From NCBI GenBank assembly GCA_945787015.1, contig CALZGM010000011.1:1-64000 (forward strand): a DNA stretch of 64,000 nt, read 5' to 3'. How positions within the stretch are numbered: position 1 is the first letter of the stretch; each line of letters starts with the position of its first letter. Origin of the DNA: an uncultured Roseburia sp. (GTDB taxonomy: Bacteria; Bacillota; Clostridia; Lachnospirales; Lachnospiraceae). The notes under the pieces are model-generated. The model was not told the origin of the DNA. It searched no databases and saw nothing but the letters and a program-made list of their open reading frames with translations. The position numbers were made by a program, and so were the translations under genes. Below, piece by piece: positions 38,116 to 47,974 of the stretch.

Positions 38116-38736
38116 CTATCTTGCTGCTAAGGTCTGTATACCAAAAAGCCGCTCACATTCACTTCTGATAAACTCTAATACTTCTTCAAAAGAATCACAT
38201 CTGCATGCACACTCTTCTACCAGATGTTCATTACATTTTGCATTCATACAGATTACTTTTGTAATATCATGCATCGCTACAATGTTATCCGGATCATCCT
38301 CTACCATATAACTGACATGGTATTTTTTTAATGCCGGGAGCTTGTCCTCATCACAAAAAGTAATATCCTCATAACGAATACCGCTCTTTTTCAGCCAATG
38401 TCTGACAGACCATCTGGCAAGCTTTCCAATCACATTATCTTTTGTACTAAATGCACGTGATGTAATAATATATATCTTATGTCCATTCTCGTATGCCCAC
38501 TTTGTAAATTCAGCAGCGCCTTCCCTTACCGGGTCCTTTATGGTATACTTTACCATATGTTTCAGCCAAAACTTTGCTTCTTCTTTCTTTGTGCAGTCAA
38601 ATAACTGCTGTATCGTCTTTCCTCTTTCATTCACTAACTGTTTATGAAACTTTTTTTCAAAGAATGGAATTCCGTATTGCAAATGGAATTGTTCGATATC
38701 GGTAAGGCATCCATCAATATCCAATCCTATATTCAT
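38116..38736 (-). CDS. HAD-superfamily 5'-nucleotidase-like protein
   Basis: 206 aa from the ATG at 38736; the frame to 38799 is hydrophobic and has no ribosome site. The HAD nucleophile motif is IGLDIDGCLTD (DxD at residues 5-7 of that start), motif II is IYIITSR, and the late acidic motif is MVEDDPDN. Resembles the NT5C/YorS-type nucleotidase group. Substrate unknown. A cluster of Cys near the C-terminus (CNEHLVEECACRCD) is unusual. Ribosome site is weak (GGGG at distance). Confidence 0.75.
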   Translation of the reverse strand: MNIGLDIDGCLTDIEQFHLQYGIPFFEKKFHKQLVNERGKTIQQLFDCTKKEEAKFWLKHMVKYTIKDPVREGAAEFTKWAYENGHKIYIITSRAFSTKDNVIGKLARWSVRHWLKKSGIRYEDITFCDEDKLPALKKYHVSYMVEDDPDNIVAMHDITKVICMNAKCNEHLVEECACRCDSFEEVLEFIRSECERLFGIQTLAAR

Positions 38737-38800
38737 CTCTAATACCCCATATAAAGTAAAACATAAAATTATTATAACATGTTTATGTAATTTTATCATA

Positions 38801-38824
38801 AAAAAAAGCCCGAATCAATTCCGG
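38801..38824 (-). terminator. Second terminator downstream of ilvC
   Basis: CCGGAAT/ATTCGGG pair with one mismatch, followed on the - strand by eight T. It lies between the first ilvC terminator and the HAD nucleotidase start. Confidence 0.55.
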
Positions 38825-38852
38825 ACCGTAAAAATACTGTGAATAAAATGTA

Positions 38853-38876
38853 AAAAGGAGCATTTCTGCTCCTTTT
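38853..38876. terminator. Terminator of ilvNC
   Basis: AAAAGGAGCA pairs with TGCTCCTTTT around a four-base loop, about 15 bases past the ilvC stop. Confidence 0.75.
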
Positions 38877-38891
38877 CCATAATATATAAGA

Positions 38892-40437
<1,546 letters not shown>

Positions 40438-40533
40438 AAGAAAACCTCTTTCTGCCTAATTTTTCAGTGCCAAATAGCAACTATCAAAATCATAGCATAT
40501 TCGTTTTTTTTGTCAATAAATGATAAGGAAAAT

Positions 40534-40556
40534 GGGTATACCTATTAGGAATACCC
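40534..40556 (-). terminator. Terminator of the TM2-domain gene
   Basis: GGGTAT...ATACCC with inner CCT/AGG pairs, about 18 bases past the TM2 gene stop, followed on the - strand by ATTTTCC. Tail is weak. Confidence 0.5.
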
Positions 40557-40573
40557 AAAATAACTTATTGTTC

Positions 40574-41077
40574 TTATTTCAGTCTTCTGCCTTTTCCGTC
40601 ACGGTCTATTTTCCCGCATAAAATTAAGATACCTTCTACAAATGACCAGATACGGACTCCCACTATAATCATAATAACCAAAAATGTTCCCAACGCCAAA
40701 GCACCGGCCGATTCATCTGACATATACGGATCTGAAATAATCATAGAAAAGATAAATGAAAAATAAACGATGTACGATCCGAGTACGCTAACCAATTGTA
40801 TCACTGCTTTTTTGATATAACCAAGATAAAAGTTATGTACACCAAATACACCTAAGAAAATACCCAGTAATCCGGCCGCAATTTTTGATTTCACACCCAC
40901 TTCACCATAATGATCCATCTCTACACCGCAATTCGTACAGATTTTCTGTCCCGGTGTTGTCTGAGCTCCGCAAAATGGGCAAAAATTTGTTCCTTTTCCC
41001 TTTGGAGCCTGACATCTCGGACACATTACCGCCTCATCTGTCATATACTCTAATCCACAATGTCTACACTTATACAT
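40574..41077 (-). CDS. Zinc-ribbon plus TM2-domain membrane protein
   Basis: 167 aa. Four CxxC pairs (C4/C7, C19/C22, C33/C36, C47/C50) make two zinc ribbons. A TM2 domain follows at about 64-112 (GLLGIFLGVFGVHNFYLGYI), then another membrane helix near 130-155. TM2 proteins are small membrane proteins of unknown function. AGAGG precedes the ATG. Monocistronic. Confidence 0.85.
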   Translation of the reverse strand: MYKCRHCGLEYMTDEAVMCPRCQAPKGKGTNFCPFCGAQTTPGQKICTNCGVEMDHYGEVGVKSKIAAGLLGIFLGVFGVHNFYLGYIKKAVIQLVSVLGSYIVYFSFIFSMIISDPYMSDESAGALALGTFLVIMIIVGVRIWSFVEGILILCGKIDRDGKGRRLK

Positions 41078-41145
41078 AAAATCTTACCTCTGCTTTCTCA
41101 TACTTTTGAATTATTGTACCATAACTTGTTTTAATGTAAATAGTT

Positions 41146-41325
41146 TTATCTCAGAAAGTAATCAGTCATCAGCCAGATTACCGCTGCCAAAAATAACCAG
41201 TAGCCCAAGTTTCTGGTTCGTTTTACTACCTCTTCTTTTTCTCTGTCCTGCATTTTAGTCAGTAAGCGTGGAAAAAAAATCATACATGTACCTGTTAATA
41301 CTAAAACTGCCTGAATAATATTCAT
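41146..41325 (-). CDS. Mini membrane protein, 59 aa
   Basis: Begins MNIIQAVLVLTGTCMIFFP, a membrane helix, followed by a charged segment (KMQDREKEEVVKRTRN) and a second helix (GYWLFLAAVIWLMTDYFL). ATG to TAA, 59 residues; GAAAGGG lies ahead of the ATG. Both ends of the reading frame are clean and the hairpin topology is coherent, supporting a real gene. Function unknown. Confidence 0.55.
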   Translation of the reverse strand: MNIIQAVLVLTGTCMIFFPRLLTKMQDREKEEVVKRTRNLGYWLFLAAVIWLMTDYFLR

Positions 41326-41502
41326 ATGTAGCTTTCCCTTTCTCTCATTTTATTTATTGTAGCATTGAACGTCCACCTAGGCAAGGGAATCGATTTGCAT
41401 CTTTTTAGAATACTTGTTTGTTGTATATTATCCTAAACAATGATAGAATAAAATGCAGTTAAAGTTCTAAGCCTAATAATAGAACTACAAGGAGGTTCAC
41501 AC

Positions 41503-41655
41503 ATGGAAGAAAAAATATACAAAACAATGGGCTCTACCGGAGCTGCCAATCTCACAATCGGAATCTGTCTTTTAGTCGGCGGTATCGCCGGAGGGGTTCT
41601 TTTAATTGTAAATGGTGCAAGATTAATTAAAAACAGAGGAAAACTTCTCTTTTAA
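41503..41655 (+). CDS. Mini membrane protein, 50 aa
   Basis: ATG to TAA with AAGGAGG seven bases upstream, an excellent ribosome site. The sequence has one long hydrophobic stretch (LTIGICLLVGGIAGGVLLIV) between a polar N-terminus and a basic tail (RLIKNRGKLLF). Single-pass membrane protein by inference. Divergent from the 59-aa mini protein, upstream of the TetR operator. Function unknown. Confidence 0.65.
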   Translation: MEEKIYKTMGSTGAANLTIGICLLVGGIAGGVLLIVNGARLIKNRGKLLF

Positions 41656-41690
41656 TGCATAAGGTATCAATTTAATATTAAAAAATAAAA

Positions 41691-41719
41691 TTGACCACAT
41701 GGTCTATTTGTGCTAAACT
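41691..41719 (+). promoter_or_regulatory. Promoter of the TetR gene, overlapping an operator
   Basis: TTGACC at 41691-41696 and TAAACT at 41714-41719, spacer 17. The -35 box and spacer lie in the first operator copy, so the repressor should block its own promoter. Confidence 0.65.
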
Positions 41720-41743
41720 TTGCAAAATAGACCATGTGGTCAA
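41691..41743. promoter_or_regulatory. TetR-type operator pair (19-bp inverted repeat)
   Basis: Arms 41691-41709 and 41725-41743 are exact complements. Each arm contains a near-palindromic dodecamer, GACCACATGGTC (41693-41704) and GACCATGTGGTC (41730-41741). A TetR dimer could bind each. The pair brackets the -35/-10 region directly ahead of the TetR gene. Confidence 0.75.
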
Positions 41744-41760
41744 TTTTTTGAGGTGACACT

Positions 41761-42351
41761 ATGAAGCGAGAAGAAAAGAATCAGCAGACCAAACGCCGTA
41801 TTATGGACAACGCATTGGCTGAATTTGCAAAACAGGGTTATGGTGCCAGTTCCGTCAATACGATTTGTGCCGCGCAAAATATTTCAAAAGGTATCATTTA
41901 TCACTATTTCAAAACCAAGGATGAACTCTATCTGGCTTGTGTAGATGAATGTTTTGAATTGTTGACCAAGCATCTTGAATGCTGCATCACTTTAAACCAA
42001 GGATCAGTCGAAGAACAGTTAGAAGAATACTTTACTGTACGTATGGCTTTTTTCCGTAAAAATCCTATCTATCAGCCTATTTTTTGCGAGGCAGTCATCT
42101 CGCCTCCGGCTCATCTAATCTCTGAAATACATGTCAGAAAGCAGGCTTTTCATGTAATATTCTCACTCTTTGCACAAAAACTCTTTGACCTCAAACAAAC
42201 TGCCAAAGATATATCTTGCTTTTTCCTTCATCTCCTGATTTGGCTTAAGCATATCAGGAACCATAATTGGTATCAAGCCTCCTGTATATGCTGCGCGAAT
42301 TCCATTATAGGAATCCTCAACCACATATGTACTACCCACTGTTGCACCTAA
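41761..42351 (+). pseudogene. TetR-family regulator, 3'-truncated
   Basis: The N-terminal DNA-binding domain is intact at about 10-57 (ALAEFAKQGYGASSVNTI, NISKGIIYHYFKTKDEL). The ligand-domain start reads normally to residue about 134 (ISPPAHLISEIHVRKQAF). From codon 135 the frame runs antisense through the convergent HAD gene for 62 codons, giving a Cys/His-rich tail not expected in this family. The true 3' part seems lost, probably by deletion. DNA binding might persist, but the dimerisation domain is likely damaged. Confidence 0.7.
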
Positions 42352-42813
42352 TAATTCTACAGCTTTCAAGAAAATATCCGGACTGGGTTTACTTCGCTCT
42401 ACCATATCACCGCCGACAATTACATCAAAATACTTGCTTAAACCCGCATTTTCTATCTGCTCTTTTACAATTTGAGTTCGAGTTGAAGAGGCAATTGCAA
42501 TCTTAAAACCATTTGTTTTCAGTCCTTCCAGCAATTCAACAATTCCCGGTTTCATTGGGAGCTTTCCATGATCATATTTTGTATGATAGTTTTGTGACTG
42601 TTCTTTGCAATATCTATCATATGGAAAATCCTGTCCATAATAATCCAAAAAGATTTGTTTTGCCGTAACTGCATTCACGCCTATACATTTCATATATGGA
42701 ACTTCCAGATTTTCAAATCCATATTTGGCAGCAAGTTCTTTCCACCCATCAAATACAGCCCGCTCAGAATCAAAAATAACACCATCCATATCAAATATAA
42801 TCGTTTTGAGCAT
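42163..42813 (-). CDS. HAD-superfamily hydrolase, beta-phosphoglucomutase-like
   Basis: 216 aa from the ATG at 42813; TTG two codons earlier is also possible (AAGGAG upstream of both). Motif I is IIFDMDGVIFDSE, motif II is IAIASST, the lysine is in RSKPSPDIF, and motif IV is VVEDSYNGI. A subclass I helical cap lies between. Acts on a phosphorylated sugar or nucleotide; substrate not predictable. Its 3' end lies inside the truncated TetR frame. Confidence 0.85.
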   Translation of the reverse strand: MLKTIIFDMDGVIFDSERAVFDGWKELAAKYGFENLEVPYMKCIGVNAVTAKQIFLDYYGQDFPYDRYCKEQSQNYHTKYDHGKLPMKPGIVELLEGLKTNGFKIAIASSTRTQIVKEQIENAGLSKYFDVIVGGDMVERSKPSPDIFLKAVELLGATVGSTYVVEDSYNGIRAAYTGGLIPIMVPDMLKPNQEMKEKARYIFGSLFEVKEFLCKE

Positions 42814-42829
42814 TTTCAAATATCTCCTT

Positions 42830-42870
42830 AAAAAAAGGACAAACCATGTCCTTTACGACTTGGTTTGTCC
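42830..42870 (-). terminator. Terminator of the NifU-like/GGGtGRT operon
   Basis: GGACAAACCA and TGGTTTGTCC are exact complements (42837-42846, 42861-42870), followed on the - strand by seven T. It lies 22 bases past the GGGtGRT gene stop. Confidence 0.88.
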
Positions 42871-42892
42871 TCAAAGTTCAACTTTTAATTTT

Positions 42893-43903
42893 TTAGAATT
42901 TACCAGCTTTTGCAGCTTCTTCAACGGATACAGCAACTGCAACAGTCATACCAACCATTGGGTTGTTACCAGCACCGATTAAGCCCATCATTTCTACATG
43001 GGCCGGTACGGAAGAAGAACCAGCGAACTGTGCATCTGAGTGCATACGTCCTAAAGTATCTGTCATACCATAAGAAGCAGGACCGGCTGCCATGTTATCC
43101 GGGTGAAGGGTACGTCCTGTACCACCGCCGGATGCTACTGAGAAGTATTTCTTACCCTGCTCGATACATTCTTTCTTGTATGTACCTGCTACCGGGTGCT
43201 GGAAACGTGTTGGGTTGGTAGAGTTACCTGTGATAGATACACCTACGTTCTCATGATGCATGATAGCAACACCTTCCTGAACATCATCAGCACCGTAACA
43301 TTTAACTGTTGCACGAAGACCATTTGAATATGGTTTTTCGTAAACGATGTTTAATTTAGCTTCTTTGTAATCGTATTTTGTCTCAACAAATGTGAAACCA
43401 TTGATACGGGAAATAATCTGAGCTGCGTCTTTTCCTAAACCATTTAAGATAACACGTAATGGTTTCTGACGAACTTTGTTTGCTTTTTCAGCAATACCGA
43501 TTGCACCTTCAGCAGCTGCGAAAGATTCGTGACCTGCTAAGAAGCAGAAGCACTCTGTCTCTTCCTCTAATAACATTTTACCAAGGTTACCATGTCCTAA
43601 ACCTACTTTTCTGTGGTCAGCAACAGAACCCGGAATACAGAAAGCCTGAAGACCTTCACCGATTGCAGCAGCTGCATCAGCAGCGCGTCTGCAGTCCTTT
43701 TTAATAGCGATTGCAGCACCTACAATGTAAGCCCAGCAAGCATTTTCGAAACAGATTGGCTGGATACCTTTTACCATATTGTAAACATCAAGTCCAGCGT
43801 CTTTTGTAATTTTCTCAGCTTCTTCGATAGAACTGATACCATAACTATTCAACACAGCATTAATCTGTGGAATTCTTCTCTCATATGATTCAAATAAAGC
43901 CAT
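42893..43903 (-). CDS. GGGtGRT family protein
   Basis: 336 aa. The name-giving motif is present (FSVASGGGTGRTLHPDNMA), along with HENVGVSITGNSTNPTRFQHP and GLIGAGNNPMVGMTVAVAV. The family has no established function. GGAG precedes the ATG. It is the second gene after a NifU-like scaffold, a pairing that suggests a role linked to iron-sulfur chemistry; that is inference. No membrane segment or signal peptide. Confidence 0.88.
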   Translation of the reverse strand: MALFESYERRIPQINAVLNSYGISSIEEAEKITKDAGLDVYNMVKGIQPICFENACWAYIVGAAIAIKKDCRRAADAAAAIGEGLQAFCIPGSVADHRKVGLGHGNLGKMLLEEETECFCFLAGHESFAAAEGAIGIAEKANKVRQKPLRVILNGLGKDAAQIISRINGFTFVETKYDYKEAKLNIVYEKPYSNGLRATVKCYGADDVQEGVAIMHHENVGVSITGNSTNPTRFQHPVAGTYKKECIEQGKKYFSVASGGGTGRTLHPDNMAAGPASYGMTDTLGRMHSDAQFAGSSSVPAHVEMMGLIGAGNNPMVGMTVAVAVSVEEAAKAGKF

Positions 43904-43925
43904 TTTCTTTTCTCCTTTCTCTTTT

Positions 43926-43946
43926 CTCGCATGCTATGCATGCGAG
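43926..43946. repeat. Perfect palindrome between the NifU-like and GGGtGRT genes
   Basis: CTCGCATGC and GCATGCGAG around three bases. Further GC-rich short repeats follow to about 43990 (GAAACTCGTCGTTCG, ATGCAAGCATGATGAC). No T-run on the - strand. It lies in the operon's intergenic gap and may adjust mRNA stability. Confidence 0.5.
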
Positions 43947-44000
43947 CGAAACTCGTCGTTCGTCAACCATGCAAGCATGATGACTCACTTCCACTCGTTT

Positions 44001-44693
44001 CTACTCGTGACGTGGGTCGATAATCTTAACAGCATCTGCTACACGACCATACTGTCCTTTTGCTTTTTCCCAAGCGGTATTAGGATCATCACCTTTTTTG
44101 ATGAAGTCAGTCATTTTTCCAAGAGAAACGAACTGGTATCCGATTACTTCATTGTTCTCATCAAGTGCGATACCTGTTACATAGCCTTCAGCCATCTCAA
44201 GGTAACGAACACCTTTTTCCTTTGTTGCGTACATAGTACCAACCTGAGAGCGAAGTCCTTTTCCTAAGTCTTCCAGACCTGCACCGATTGCAAGACCATC
44301 ATCAGAGAACGCACTCTGTGTACGGCCGTAAACAATCTGTAAGAATAATTCTCTCATAGCTGTGTTGATTGCATCACAAACTAAGTCTGTATTTAAAGCT
44401 TCCAGGATTGTCTTGCCCTGTAAAATTTCAGCTGCCATAGCTGCTGAATGAGTCATACCGGAGCATCCGATAGTCTCTACTAAAGCCTCTTCAATGATAC
44501 CGTTCTTTACATTAAGAGAAAGCTTGCAGGCACCCTGCTGTGGTGCACACCAGCCAATACCGTGTGTAAAGCCTGAGATATCTTCAATTTTTTTGGAATG
44601 AACCCATTTTCCTTCTTCCGGAATCGGAGCTGGTTCATGTTTTGCGCCCTTGGCAACAGGACACATGTTTTCAACTTCCTTTGTGTAAATCAT
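44001..44693 (-). CDS. NifU-like iron-sulfur cluster scaffold protein
   Basis: 230 aa from the ATG at 44693, with AAAGGAG seven bases upstream. NifU/IscU-type N-domain features: GIGWCAPQQGACKLSL, VETIGCSGMTHSAAMAAEIL and LNTDLVCDAINTAMRELFL supply the cysteines. The tail (YVTGIALDENNEVIGYQFV) is family-specific. Scaffold function is inferred from homology. Operon with the GGGtGRT gene, ended by a strong terminator. Confidence 0.82.
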   Translation of the reverse strand: MIYTKEVENMCPVAKGAKHEPAPIPEEGKWVHSKKIEDISGFTHGIGWCAPQQGACKLSLNVKNGIIEEALVETIGCSGMTHSAAMAAEILQGKTILEALNTDLVCDAINTAMRELFLQIVYGRTQSAFSDDGLAIGAGLEDLGKGLRSQVGTMYATKEKGVRYLEMAEGYVTGIALDENNEVIGYQFVSLGKMTDFIKKGDDPNTAWEKAKGQYGRVADAVKIIDPRHE

Positions 44694-44809
44694 TATAAAA
44701 CTCCTTTCACATAAATAGATATGTAATGATTGTATCTGTTAAACATCGTTATACATTTAACATACTGCAATCATTTTCGCATATTTTTTTCGAATAGTAA
44801 AGTCTTATT

Positions 44810-46378
44810 TTAGCCAAAAAAGTTTAATTCTGAAAAAACTTCTTCAGCAGGTAGACCAATATTCAAAATATTCCCATCTTTTACCTGAATATAGCCTTCT
44901 GTACCATCTTTTCCACGAACTAAAATCCACTCTTTTAAATCTGTCTTTATAAAATAGACTTCACTCTGTGCTGTTAAAGTACGGGTTGGTGATTCTTCAT
45001 CCATGGCATAATAAACAGGGATATCCAGATAAAGTTCATGTGCATTATACCATTTATAACTATATAGTCCGGAATCCATTCTCATAATAGTCTTATTTTC
45101 ACGGTCATACCAATAGTACATGTCCACATAAGCGGTTTCAATCAAATCAATTCGGGCTTGTCCCATAATACCATTTTGGCCATTAAAGCCATTAAGATAC
45201 TCCTGCTTTTCAAATGGGAATCCCTCAACTTTCCCAATATAATGTAAATTACCATCATACTTAAAGAAATACGTTTCTAAGTCATCACTCGGACCATAAT
45301 CTAAAACAGCAATTTCCAAACCATCTTCTAATTCAGGGACACCAAAGTTTTCGGAAATATCTGTAATATAGAATATATCTGCTTCCGGTCTGATAATATC
45401 TGTATATTCATTTATTTGATATTCTTTCTCATCAATCGTCAATATGCAGGTATAATCATCACCTCTCTCTAAAACCTCATATCGAACCTTCTGTATTGTA
45501 CCGTCCCCTCGCAGAGGTACCGATACGCTTGTTCCTGCTTCACATTCTTTCGGGTATGGATGTGCCATTTCATAAGCAGACTCAGCAGCAACTATCAAAT
45601 CAAGATTTGCCAGTTCCATCTCGTTTAACTCACGTTCTGACACGTCCGTCTTTCCCTCTTTGGGCTGATACCAGCTGCAGGCATTAAAGTATGCTTGTAA
45701 ATATTCGTTCTTAAAAAGTTTCCCGTGTCTTGCATAAATTTCATTCCGGGCAATCCAAAGTTCATTATCTGACAAATTCGCCATATGATAGCTTTCCAGT
45801 TTCATAATACTGCTGACAGGAATAACATACTGACTAACATCATAAAATACATTTGGGGCAGCAATCAAAACACCGCTTCCAATCCATGATACCCTTTCCG
45901 TCATCTTACAATATTCTTCTACAATTGCTTCATCATCCGTGTAGCAGGTCACATCTGTCGGCTGCATCAAATAATAACATATTCCTTCTTGTGTATAGGC
46001 CAGCAATGTATCTCCTGCGCCGGCATTTGAATAGGTATTACTTTTATAGATACCACATAAATATCCAAGACTTGACTCAATATCACAGGAAGCCTTCTGG
46101 TAAAAGGAAAAACCATTTGCCTCTTCTTTTATAACATATAGACCTTTCCAATCATCCGGAATTGTTATTGTAATCTCATTCCATGTATATGTCTCGCCTT
46201 CATATTCAATCAGATTCACCGGTTCTTCCACCTCAGAGAAAATCCCCTCTGTTGACATCACACTTTCTGTAGCGGGCACCTCTTTTGTCCGATTTTGTCC
46301 ATCTTCTTTTTTATCAGAACCACATCCGGCTAATAAGCATGAGCCCGCCAGTAAAAATAAAATCAGTCTCTTCCTCAA
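44810..46378 (-). CDS. YARHG-domain lipoprotein
   Basis: 522 aa from a TTG at 46378: AAGGAGG is eight bases upstream, and this start gives a proper lipoprotein signal (RLILFLLAGSCLLAGCGSD). The ATG at 46423 would leave 15 extra charged residues and no site. The YARHG domain is at about 205-265 (NELWIARNEIYARHGKLF). A beta-rich C-terminal part (about 270-520) ends in an SH3-like stretch (GTEGYIQVKDG). Surface-anchored; partner unknown. Confidence 0.8.
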   Translation of the reverse strand: MRKRLILFLLAGSCLLAGCGSDKKEDGQNRTKEVPATESVMSTEGIFSEVEEPVNLIEYEGETYTWNEITITIPDDWKGLYVIKEEANGFSFYQKASCDIESSLGYLCGIYKSNTYSNAGAGDTLLAYTQEGICYYLMQPTDVTCYTDDEAIVEEYCKMTERVSWIGSGVLIAAPNVFYDVSQYVIPVSSIMKLESYHMANLSDNELWIARNEIYARHGKLFKNEYLQAYFNACSWYQPKEGKTDVSERELNEMELANLDLIVAAESAYEMAHPYPKECEAGTSVSVPLRGDGTIQKVRYEVLERGDDYTCILTIDEKEYQINEYTDIIRPEADIFYITDISENFGVPELEDGLEIAVLDYGPSDDLETYFFKYDGNLHYIGKVEGFPFEKQEYLNGFNGQNGIMGQARIDLIETAYVDMYYWYDRENKTIMRMDSGLYSYKWYNAHELYLDIPVYYAMDEESPTRTLTAQSEVYFIKTDLKEWILVRGKDGTEGYIQVKDGNILNIGLPAEEVFSELNFFG

Positions 46379-46462
46379 ACGCACGCCCTCCTTTATGCCT
46401 CTTCTCAGCTTATTTTCTCTCATTTGTGCAGGTTCGTCAATTCGTTTCGCAACATTGTCATA

Positions 46463-47974
46463 CTAATTTAATATTTCCGACAAAAGTTCTGCTTTTTTTG
46501 TACCGATTAAAAGCTGTTCGTTATATTTTAAATAACGTTCACAGGTATGCTCTGCCAAAAACATAACTGCTTCTTTCCCCAAAGTCAGTTCTGTTACAAA
46601 TACAACCATTTCCTGTCCATTTTCAAAGGCCTGCTCCATAAAATCAAATGCATGCTCCAAAGCCTCTGCTGTCAAATCTTCGGTGTGTTCTAATACGATT
46701 TTTTGTACATCAAAGCCACGTTTTGCATTGAGGAAGCAGTTTTCCGCCACATTCTTTTTCTCGCCGAACATCGTAGCATCCATCTCTGTCAAGCCTTCTT
46801 TCAGCTTTCTAAGGAGACGGTTCTGTAGCTTAAGTTCTCTGCTGGTATAAAATCCGGCTTCTTTCATTGCTGTTAATTCTGCTTCTTTCTTTTGAAGCAA
46901 TTTTTCATAATACTGAATCGGATTATCTGCTTCGACAATTCCTTTTCGATAGGTCTTTAAAAAAGCATACCAGTTATCTGTGATATATTTTTCTTCCCTG
47001 TATTTTTCAAAAAACGCCTGCAAGCCATCAATCAGCAGATTTGTCACTGCAAGTCTTTCATCGAAAGCCGCGGCATAAATACGGGCAAACACCTCCGGCT
47101 TCACTCTGCCGTTTAAAATTTCTTTGATTCCGTAATCATCCTGATATTTATGGTATAAATCAAAATAGGCTGCGGCATCCTCTGCAGCTTCTGTATGATG
47201 TATAAACTCATGTACCACAGTCTCATCAACCGGAATTCCCATCTCCTCGTATACCATCATAAGATTACTTAAGTCTTCCCAGCCTCGGGCGGTAACAAAT
47301 TGCAGTCCATCCACATCTGCTTCCACGCGGTAGAAATTTTGAGGTCGCAGTTCCAGATAACTTAAAATTGCTCCATGTATATGCTGTGCTCTTGCATACT
47401 CCTTCCAGACCTGAAAATCTGCCTCAACCGTCAGATAACGCACACGGTCTAAGGTAACCATGTCAAAATCACGAACAGACTTATTGTATTCCGGCGGATT
47501 GCCCGCTGCTACAATCATCCAACCTTCCGGCACAGACTGATTGCCGAAGGTTTTGCATTGCAAAAACTGTAACATAGTTGGAGCCAGTGTCTCCGATACA
47601 CAGTTTATTTCATCAATAAATAAAATTCCCTCTTTCTGCTCGCTATCACGGATTTTGCGATATACGCTGGCAATAATTTCACTCATGGTATACTCCGTAA
47701 CAGAATAGTTTTTACCTTCAAATTCTTCTTCCCGGATAAACGGAAGTCCGATTGCGCTCTGTCTTGTATGATGTGTAATCGTGTACGCCACCAAACCGAT
47801 TTTTTCTTCTCTTGCAATCTGCTCCATAATCTGTGTTTTTCCGATTCCCGGAGGTCCCATCAGAAGAATCGGCCGTTGCCTTATAGCCGGAATCTTATAG
47901 GCTCCCTCTTCTGTTTTTGCCAGATATGCCTGTACGGTATGCTTAATTTCATTTTTAGCCTGTTTAATATTCAT
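46463..47974 (-). CDS. MoxR-type AAA ATPase
   Basis: 503 aa from the ATG at 47974, which overlaps the VWA gene stop (ATGA). Walker A is GPPGIGKT (40-47), Walker B is GILFIDEINC, sensor 1 is IVAAGNPPEYN. A long C-terminal helical part (about 250-503) exceeds usual MoxR length of about 320. MoxR ATPases act as chaperones for VWA-protein partners and metal-enzyme maturation. Substrate here unknown. AGGGAGG upstream. Confidence 0.85.
   Translation of the reverse strand: MNIKQAKNEIKHTVQAYLAKTEEGAYKIPAIRQRPILLMGPPGIGKTQIMEQIAREEKIGLVAYTITHHTRQSAIGLPFIREEEFEGKNYSVTEYTMSEIIASVYRKIRDSEQKEGILFIDEINCVSETLAPTMLQFLQCKTFGNQSVPEGWMIVAAGNPPEYNKSVRDFDMVTLDRVRYLTVEADFQVWKEYARAQHIHGAILSYLELRPQNFYRVEADVDGLQFVTARGWEDLSNLMMVYEEMGIPVDETVVHEFIHHTEAAEDAAAYFDLYHKYQDDYGIKEILNGRVKPEVFARIYAAAFDERLAVTNLLIDGLQAFFEKYREEKYITDNWYAFLKTYRKGIVEADNPIQYYEKLLQKKEAELTAMKEAGFYTSRELKLQNRLLRKLKEGLTEMDATMFGEKKNVAENCFLNAKRGFDVQKIVLEHTEDLTAEALEHAFDFMEQAFENGQEMVVFVTELTLGKEAVMFLAEHTCERYLKYNEQLLIGTKKAELLSEILN

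Noticed and set aside
37850-38311. + strand ORF across the leuS leader
   Set aside because: It spans the T-box leader and promoter and the 3' end of the HAD gene in antisense.
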